DNA of 41,058 bases from Nitrospiraceae bacterium. Its GTDB lineage: Bacteria; Nitrospirota; Nitrospiria; Nitrospirales; Nitrospiraceae. Location of the stretch: the NCBI GenBank assembly GCA_014534095.1, contig JACVSD010000002.1:1-41058 (forward strand). Direction: 5' to 3'. Under the pieces are notes generated by a model, which saw nothing but the letters and a program-made list of their open reading frames with translations, made no database searches and was not told the DNA's origin. Every line of letters begins with the position of its first letter. Position 1 is the stretch's first letter. A program made the position numbers and the translations under genes. Shown in pieces: positions 35,437 through 41,058 of the stretch.

Positions 35437-36705
35437 GTGGGAGACGCATATATTCCCGAGTCGGTTCGCACGTTGCTCGACGGCGCTGAGCCGGCCGATC
35501 TCGTGATCGGCGTGCTCACCTTCAACGATCGGGCGACGGCGCCAGGATTGGTTCGTGCGATGGCCGAGGGCTGCCATCGGTCGTTTCCGCAGCGGCGGCT
35601 GCTGGTGGTGAACTGCGATGCGGGCTCTCAGGATGAGACGCCCGAATCCATTGAGCGGGCCCTTCCTGAGGGGGTACGTTTCTGGACTATTCGTCATCCG
35701 ATCTTGGGCGCATCTTTTAAGATTGTCTCGGAGTCGGGCGTGCCAGGGCGCGAGACCGCCATCCGCCTCCTCGCCGCCATTACCGACACAGTCAATGCGG
35801 CGGTCTGTCTCCTTATTGATGGGAATCTCAAAACGGCGGATACGACCTGGCCGCAGCTCCTGGCAGATCCCGTCCTCGACAAGGGAGCGGACTGCGTGTT
35901 GCCCTGGTTCCGTCGGAATCGGTACGAAGGCACCTTGACCAACACGTTACTCGCTCCGTTGACCCGCGCGCTGTACGGGAAGCGGATTCCATATCACTTG
36001 GGCGGGGCCTATGCGATCTCTGGCAGCATGATCCGTTCGACGCTGCTCTCGCAGCCATGGGACGAGGAAATTGTGCACTACGGCTTCGATGGCTGGCTGA
36101 CCACCTTGGCGGTCGCGGAGCCGCTCCAGGTCTGCCGCGCGGCGCTCGGGCCACGAGCGTATCACGCGAAGTCGGCGGGCGATTTATCGGCGATCGTGGC
36201 GCAGGCCGTCGGATGCATCTTTCATCTGATGGAACGCTATCAGAACCAGTGGGAAGGGGTGACGGGATCCATCCCCGTGACAACCATCGGAAGCGCCATG
36301 GGGCTGGGCGCGGAGAGCGGGTCGATTAACGTGGAACGAATGGTCAACGGGTTCCGTCAGGGGTTGCGTGATCTGGTCCCGGTCTGGCAACTCATCCTCT
36401 CGACCGATACGTTTCAGCAAGTTTTGGAACTCGGCGTGGAGGATACCGATCAGTTCCGCTTTCCATCCCCATTGTGGGTGCAGGTGGTCTATGACTTTGC
36501 GTTGGCGTATCACGACCGCTTGTTGCACCATGAGCATCTGCTCAAAGCCTTGACGCCGCTTTACCTGGGATACACCGCGTCCTTTGTGCTCGCGACGCGG
36601 GCTCTGGGGGTCGAGCAGGTGGAGCAAAAACTCGGGCGGTTGAGCGATCACTTCGAACGCATGAAGCCTTATCTGGTTGAGCGATGGAGGTGGCACGATG
36701 AATGA
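35437..36705 (+). CDS. GT-A fold glycosyltransferase, possible compatible-solute synthase
   Basis: This 422-residue protein starts at a GTG with GAGG 8 bases upstream. The N-terminal half is a GT-A nucleotide-sugar domain: LVIGVLTFNDRATAPGLVRA, VVNCDAGSQDETPESIERAL and LLIDGNLKTADTTWPQLL at the place of the DxD motif. PYHLGGAYAISGSMIR and a late HYGFDGWLTTLAV follow. A helical C-terminal half completes it. The architecture resembles mannosylglycerate synthase and glucosyl-glycerate-type enzymes. The DxD is replaced by DGN, so metal handling may differ. Being just after treT, it may make a second osmolyte. Neither donor nor acceptor can be assigned. Confidence 0.7.
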   Translation: MGDAYIPESVRTLLDGAEPADLVIGVLTFNDRATAPGLVRAMAEGCHRSFPQRRLLVVNCDAGSQDETPESIERALPEGVRFWTIRHPILGASFKIVSESGVPGRETAIRLLAAITDTVNAAVCLLIDGNLKTADTTWPQLLADPVLDKGADCVLPWFRRNRYEGTLTNTLLAPLTRALYGKRIPYHLGGAYAISGSMIRSTLLSQPWDEEIVHYGFDGWLTTLAVAEPLQVCRAALGPRAYHAKSAGDLSAIVAQAVGCIFHLMERYQNQWEGVTGSIPVTTIGSAMGLGAESGSINVERMVNGFRQGLRDLVPVWQLILSTDTFQQVLELGVEDTDQFRFPSPLWVQVVYDFALAYHDRLLHHEHLLKALTPLYLGYTASFVLATRALGVEQVEQKLGRLSDHFERMKPYLVERWRWHDE

Positions 36706-37399
36706 TGTCTGGGGTGAAGCCATGGTCGAAGCGTTCCGCGACATGATGCGGCGCATCGTGCTCTTCCTTCCGAAGCTGCTGGCTTTGGTGAGCTTCATCT
36801 TGCTGGGCATTGTCGTCGGCTTGGCGATCAAGGCGGTCCTTCAGCGGCTTCTGAAGGCGGTCCGTATCGATGTGCTGAGCGAGCGGTGGGGATTGCAGGC
36901 CTCGCTGACGAAAGCCGGCTGTCGACAACCGCTGTCGGAGGTCGTCGGGCGCCTGGCGTTCTGGACCGTCTTCGTGCTGTTCGTGTTTATGGGCGTGGAT
37001 GCGCTGGATCTTCCTGCGACCGCCGGTTTGATGGGACAGCTCTTGGGCTTCCTGCCCAGCGTCGTGGCGGCCGGTCTGTTGCTCTTGGTCGGAGTGCTCT
37101 TGGGCAACTTCTTTGCCGAAGCGACCTTGATTGCCACGGTCAACGCCCAGATTCAGGAAGCGCGAATCATTGCGAACTTTGTGCGCTGGGGGGTATTCCT
37201 GTTCACGGCGGCCATGGTCTTGACGCAGCTCGGTATTGCCAAGGAGATCGTCATCGCGGCCTTCTCCATCCTCTTCGGCGGCGTGGTGCTGGCCCTCTCG
37301 ATCGCCGTGGGTCTCGGCGCCCGGAACATTGCACGGGATGTGCTGGAACGACGATGGCGGAAAGCCAAGGAGGAGCGGGACGAGATGGCGCACCTCTGA
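36698..37399 (+). CDS. Mechanosensitive-channel-like membrane protein (TM helix repeats)
   Basis: This 233-residue membrane protein starts at an ATG with an ideal GGAGGTGG upstream and overlaps the glycosyltransferase stop by 8 bases. It has about five TM segments: LPKLLALVSFILLGIVVGLAI, AFWTVFVLFVFMGV, LGFLPSVVAAGLLLLVGVLLG, one near WGVFLFTAAMVLT, and VIAAFSILFGGVVLALSIAVG. Conserved FLPKLLA and FLPSVVAAGLLLL-type helices are those of the TM_helix (PF05552) repeat found with MscS-like channels. The MscS beta-domain is missing. A role in osmotic release or membrane tension fits the osmolyte context but is inferred. It ends 8 bases from the convergent GH13 gene. Confidence 0.75.
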   Translation: MNDVWGEAMVEAFRDMMRRIVLFLPKLLALVSFILLGIVVGLAIKAVLQRLLKAVRIDVLSERWGLQASLTKAGCRQPLSEVVGRLAFWTVFVLFVFMGVDALDLPATAGLMGQLLGFLPSVVAAGLLLLVGVLLGNFFAEATLIATVNAQIQEARIIANFVRWGVFLFTAAMVLTQLGIAKEIVIAAFSILFGGVVLALSIAVGLGARNIARDVLERRWRKAKEERDEMAHL

Positions 37400-37407
37400 C
37401 GACGGAT

Positions 37408-39054
37408 TCAAACGAGCGCGACGATAATCGCTTCGTCGGGCCTAAGCTCAAGTCGACCGCACATCCAGCCGGACCGGCTTTCTGTCTCATCATACGTGGA
37501 CAGCAGCACATCTCCATTCCGTTGCACCTCTGACACGGTACAAGACACGTGGCGGGCAGCAAAGTTGACGCCAACGAGCACATCCGGTGCTCCGTCGGCC
37601 GTGGAGTCCGCCGCAATGGTTCGCACGAAGGCAAGGCAATCCGGATCGCCTGTTTCGAGGGCGCGATAGGTCCCGTCCGCGAGTGCCGGCGTGATTTTCC
37701 GAAGGCGAAGGAGTCGCCGATACAGAGCCAGCAATGAGGACGGATCCTTCGATTCCCGTTCGACGTTCTCGGTGGCTGCATTGCGGGAGACAGGCAGCCA
37801 GGGACGTCCGGTCGTAAAACCCGCCTGGGGTGACCCGTCCCATTGCATCGGGGTGCGGGCCGGATCTCGGCCGGTGCGAAACGGCCAAAATCGCTTGGTG
37901 TACGGATCGCGCAAGTCCCGGTACCGTAACCGCCCGTTTCGCATGCCGATCTCTTCTCCGTAATAGACAAACGGCGTTCCTCGGAGCGTGAATAACAAGA
38001 CGGCGGCCGCCCTGGCGCGCCGTCCGGCATCGCCGCCCGCACCATACCGGTCGATGTGGCGGGATTGATCATGATTGCTGAACACGATGGAGGGCCAACC
38101 CGCGGCCGGTACCGTCCGGTCGGCGTCCGAGATCACGTCCTGAAAGCGATCACGGCGCCAGGGCGACTTGAGCAGCCGGAAGTCGAAGACGGTGTGCAAC
38201 TCGTCCCTCCCGTTTCCATAGAAGGCCGCTGGGCCGCCCGGCGTATCAGCGGAGGCTTCGCCGATCAGGACCATGCCGGGAACATCTGCGACGAGTGCCC
38301 GTAGCTCCCGCATGACCTCGTGCGCGAGCGGCTGATCACGGTCGTAGCAGTGAACCTGCCTGGTGTAGCCGCGCCAACCGAAGCGTACCGGATTGTTCGG
38401 CCAGCGCACATCTTTGCCGAGCCAGTTGATGGCATCGAGCCGAAATCCCTGCACGCCACGCCTGATCCAGAACCGTATGACATCGTGCATCTTGGCTCGC
38501 AGGACGGGGTTGCGCCAATTCAGATCGGGTTGATGGGACAGGAAGGAGTGGAGATAATACTGCCGCGAGCCGGGGTCCCAGGTCCATGAGGATCCGCCAA
38601 AACGCGCGTTCCAGTTACTAGGGGGTCGTCCGAATGACCGACCGTCCGCCCAATAGTACCAATCGCGCTCGAGCGCCGAACGGGAGGAGCGTGCCTTTTG
38701 AAACCACGGATGCTGATCCGAGGTGTGGTTCAAGACCAAGTCCATGATGATTCTGATGCCGCGCCGGTCCGCCTCACGCGCCAGCCGGTCGAAATCTTCC
38801 AGGGTGCCGAACCGTGGATCGACATTGCAGTAATCGGCCACGTCGTAGCCGAAGTCCTTCATGGGGGAAGGATAGATGGGCGAGAGCCAGATGGCGTCGA
38901 TTCCTAAGGAGTCCGGCGTGCCATCATTCAGATAGTCCAGTCGTGACAAGATTCCGGGAAGGTCTCCGATGCCGTCGCCATTGGAGTCCTGAAAACTCCA
39001 GGGATAGATCTGATAGACCACGGCGGACTGCCACCACAGCGGATGGGACGTCAT
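37408..39054 (-). CDS. GH13 alpha-glucosidase / oligo-1,6-glucosidase type
   Basis: This 548-residue GH13 enzyme has the three catalytic acids Asp207 (GFRLDAINW), Glu266 (LIGEASADT) and Asp329 (FSNHDQSR). WWQSAVVYQIYPWSFQDSNG at the N-terminus and DLVLNHTSDQHPWF are typical of the alpha-glucosidase/oligo-1,6-glucosidase/sucrose-isomerase group. The small 'B domain' and FVYYGEEIGM are normal. It would release glucose from maltose or short oligosaccharides, feeding on products of the glucan pathway. No signal peptide is seen, so it is cytoplasmic. Its ATG overlaps the upstream ABC gene stop (ATGA). Confidence 0.88.
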   Translation of the reverse strand: MTSHPLWWQSAVVYQIYPWSFQDSNGDGIGDLPGILSRLDYLNDGTPDSLGIDAIWLSPIYPSPMKDFGYDVADYCNVDPRFGTLEDFDRLAREADRRGIRIIMDLVLNHTSDQHPWFQKARSSRSALERDWYYWADGRSFGRPPSNWNARFGGSSWTWDPGSRQYYLHSFLSHQPDLNWRNPVLRAKMHDVIRFWIRRGVQGFRLDAINWLGKDVRWPNNPVRFGWRGYTRQVHCYDRDQPLAHEVMRELRALVADVPGMVLIGEASADTPGGPAAFYGNGRDELHTVFDFRLLKSPWRRDRFQDVISDADRTVPAAGWPSIVFSNHDQSRHIDRYGAGGDAGRRARAAAVLLFTLRGTPFVYYGEEIGMRNGRLRYRDLRDPYTKRFWPFRTGRDPARTPMQWDGSPQAGFTTGRPWLPVSRNAATENVERESKDPSSLLALYRRLLRLRKITPALADGTYRALETGDPDCLAFVRTIAADSTADGAPDVLVGVNFAARHVSCTVSEVQRNGDVLLSTYDETESRSGWMCGRLELRPDEAIIVALV

Positions 39055-40805
39055 ACGGGCCCGATGAGCCGGTCTTTACCGGCCGGTTCATGAAGGCGAA
39101 GGGTATAGAGGTAATGATAGAGACCTTGTTTATCGAGAAGCTCTGCGTGAGTCCCTTGCTCGACCAGGCGGCCTTTATCCAGGACGAGAATGCGATGAGC
39201 CCGTTGAACGGTCGAGAGACGATGGGCGACCACAAAAGTGGTGCGGCCCTTCATGAGTCGTTCCAGAGCGTCCTGCACCAGTCGTTCGGATTCGGTGTCC
39301 AACGATGACGTGGCCTCATCCAGCAGGAGAATGCGTGGATTCTTGAGCAGCGCGCGGGCAATCGCAATCCGTTGTCGCTGGCCGCCCGAAAGATTCACTC
39401 CTTTTTCTCCCACCACTGTCCGGTAGCCATCGGGAAAGCGCACGATGAAATCATGGGCATAGGCCGCTTGGCTCGCTTCGTGAATTGCGGCTTCATCGGC
39501 TCGGGGATTGCCATATCTGATGTTGTCCAGGATCGTCCCTCCGAACAACACCGTTTCCTGTGGCACGAGCGCCACCTGACGGTACCAACTTTCGGCGGTC
39601 ACGGTCCGAAGATCTTGTCCGTCGACCACAATGCGGCCCTCAGTCGGGTCATAGAATCGATGGAGCAAGTTCATCATAGTGGTCTTGCCGGCTCCGGTCG
39701 GGCCGACGAACGCGACGACCTCTCCGGGCAGGGCATCAAATGAAACGTCCGTCAGCACGGGAGAACGTGGATCGTAGCTGAACTGCACGTGGCACACCTG
39801 CACATGGCCGATGACCGGGCCAAGCGGCTGTGCAAGCGGTTGGTCTTGCACGTCTGGTCGTGCGTCCAATATTTCGAAGACACGCTGCATGGCCCCTTGC
39901 GCTTCTTTGATCTGAGCGAACACCCGCGCGGCCGAACTGAAGGGACCGATCAAAATGCCGGCGAACAACACGAACGCAAAGAGGTCCCCAGGCGTGACTA
40001 GGCCGTCGATCACCTGGTGCCCGCCATACCAGAGAACGGCGGCCGCTGCCGAAAAGGTTAGCAGGCTGATAACGGGAATAAAGATGGCCATGATGCCGGC
40101 TCGCTGCACGGTCAGGCCGAGGGTCTGCTCGACCTGCGTTGTAAACCGGTGGTCTTCGCGCCGTGTCTGCACGAAGGACTTCACTATGCGGATCCCAGAA
40201 ATCACCTCTTCGATGAGCGTGCTCAAGGCCGCGGTTTGATCCTGGATCGCAATGGAGAGTGATTTGAGCCGGCGTCCGAAGAATTTGGCCACCAGGACCA
40301 GCAAGGGGAGCAGCACCAGAATGAGCAGACAGAGCCTCCAATTCATGGCCAGCAGAAACGCGAGCCCCCCCACTAAAGTGACGAGCTGTTTGACGCTGTC
40401 GATGGGGGTTTCCGTCACCACGGATTGCATGACCGTCACGTCGTGCATGAGGCGGGACAGGAGTTCACCGGTGCGGCGACGGGCGAAAAAACTCACGGAG
40501 AGCGTCTGCAGGTGCCCGAAGAGATGCCGGCGAAAGTCGGCCACGACGCGCTGAGAGACCCAGGCGGTGAGGTAACTGTGTCCCATCGAGCAGAATCCCT
40601 GCACCACGACCAGTCCGAGGAACAGGCCGATTAAGTGCGTCATCTGTGACGGGTTCCGTTCCACCGTAATGACGTCCCACAAAGTGCCGGCCAGGCGAAG
40701 GAGCGCAAGATTAATGGCGGCGACGCCCATGACGAGGACACCCGCGATGATCATGCGCGTGACATAGGGGCGCAGGAAAGGAAGAAAGCGTTTGAAAGTC
40801 AGCAT
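39051..40805 (-). CDS. MsbA-like ABC exporter
   Basis: This homodimer-type exporter has about 584 residues from the ATG at 40805. A TTG at 40838 would add 11 residues. Six TM helices occupy roughly residues 15-300. The NBD is fully canonical: Walker A GPTGAGKTT (near 370), Q-loop LVPQETVLFGGTI, signature LSGGQRQRIAIARALL (near 470), Walker B ILLLDEATSSLD, and H-loop VVAHRLSTV. The family exports lipid A precursors, lipids or drugs. The gene overlaps the GH13 start, which may be only physical coupling. It contrasts with the degenerate exporter at 7965-9629. Confidence 0.88.
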   Translation of the reverse strand: MLTFKRFLPFLRPYVTRMIIAGVLVMGVAAINLALLRLAGTLWDVITVERNPSQMTHLIGLFLGLVVVQGFCSMGHSYLTAWVSQRVVADFRRHLFGHLQTLSVSFFARRRTGELLSRLMHDVTVMQSVVTETPIDSVKQLVTLVGGLAFLLAMNWRLCLLILVLLPLLVLVAKFFGRRLKSLSIAIQDQTAALSTLIEEVISGIRIVKSFVQTRREDHRFTTQVEQTLGLTVQRAGIMAIFIPVISLLTFSAAAAVLWYGGHQVIDGLVTPGDLFAFVLFAGILIGPFSSAARVFAQIKEAQGAMQRVFEILDARPDVQDQPLAQPLGPVIGHVQVCHVQFSYDPRSPVLTDVSFDALPGEVVAFVGPTGAGKTTMMNLLHRFYDPTEGRIVVDGQDLRTVTAESWYRQVALVPQETVLFGGTILDNIRYGNPRADEAAIHEASQAAYAHDFIVRFPDGYRTVVGEKGVNLSGGQRQRIAIARALLKNPRILLLDEATSSLDTESERLVQDALERLMKGRTTFVVAHRLSTVQRAHRILVLDKGRLVEQGTHAELLDKQGLYHYLYTLRLHEPAGKDRLIGPV

Positions 40806-40894
40806 GCGAGGTGACGCACTCCGGTCAGACGCGCACAAGACGATGAGCCAGTGGAAAGGGAATGCCGAGATCGGGTTAGGGGAGAAGCGGTAGC

Positions 40895-41058
40895 TTAGAG
40901 CTGCGCAATGGACTCGATCTGCGTCTTATTGATCGCCACGAAATCAGACCGATCCTTTTCATCAATTAGCACGTCGGTCAAGCTGATAAACACTCGTGGC
41001 CCCTCATGATCGCGTCAGAGACGCGATGGCGCATGGGAGGAACAAGAAAGTCGCCCAC
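40895..41058 (-). pseudogene. Partial small protein, frame broken at a G-run
   Basis: Reading in reverse from the window edge, one frame gives GDFLVPPMRHRVSDAIM and then hits a stop. A second frame, joined at a four-G run (41001-41004 on the forward strand), continues as PRVFISLTDVLIDEKDRSDF and VAINKTQIESIAQL to a TAA at 40895-40897. One extra G would join the two into a single smooth protein. The pattern (Pro-Arg-x-SD near the start, FISLTDV, then VAINKTQI) resembles small DUF6812-like proteins, but that resemblance is tentative. It is either a true frameshift, a sequencing or assembly error, or two unrelated frames. The start lies outside the window. Confidence 0.5.

Overview
The window is a GC-rich bacterial chromosome segment. 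Its gene content suggests a Nitrospira-like (Nitrospirota) organism: a bacterial deoxyhypusine-synthase-like enzyme next to a pyruvoyl arginine decarboxylase, a DUF5752 protein inside a GlgE/TreS cluster, and many short conserved genes packed with ATGA/GTGA overlaps. The assignment is an inference from protein resemblance. No rRNA, complete tRNA, CRISPR array or insertion sequence was seen.

Left edge (1-714): the end of an integrated element. A Gly-rich partial CDS and a phage small-terminase-like gene converge, with a perfect 16-bp palindrome upstream of the latter. The element stops at the 3' half of a tRNA-Glu(CTC) gene (671-714) that lacks its 5' half, which is what an attachment site left by a tyrosine recombinase looks like.

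1191-7163: a forward block centred on polyamines. It holds a deoxyhypusine/homospermidine-synthase-like enzyme, a DsbA-like periplasmic oxidoreductase, a zinc-ribbon protein, an aldehyde dehydrogenase, pyruvoyl arginine decarboxylase, an agmatinase-type ureohydrolase and an RluF-type pseudouridine synthase. Together they could run arginine > agmatine > putrescine + urea > a larger polyamine.

7183-12784 (reverse): a four-gene export operon of HlyD-type adaptor, TolC-type channel, ABC exporter and a two-TM four-helix-bundle protein. The ABC protein has lost nearly every catalytic ATPase motif.

12983-22654: housekeeping and metabolism. purE-purK run forward. A rhomboid protease, a DHH phosphoesterase, a LOG-family enzyme and a CBS-PilZ protein run in reverse. 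A forward unit follows with an MNIO (DUF692) metalloenzyme carrying a long C-terminal extension, a tRNA-dihydrouridine synthase, Maf and an exported protein.

22860-25438: a pyruvate-oxidase-like ThDP enzyme (reverse), and a Gdx/SugE guanidinium exporter (forward).

25661-40805: an alpha-glucan/trehalose island. It contains treZ, a stand-alone CBM48 protein, glgE, maltokinase, DUF5752, treS, treT, a GT-A glycosyltransferase and a channel-like membrane protein. Convergent to these are a GH13 alpha-glucosidase and an MsbA-like ABC exporter. TreS, maltokinase and GlgE form the trehalose > maltose > maltose-1-phosphate > alpha-glucan route. TreT and TreZ give two further trehalose links, so the island probably balances an osmolyte against a storage polymer. 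At the right edge is a partial reverse CDS that appears frameshifted at a G-run.
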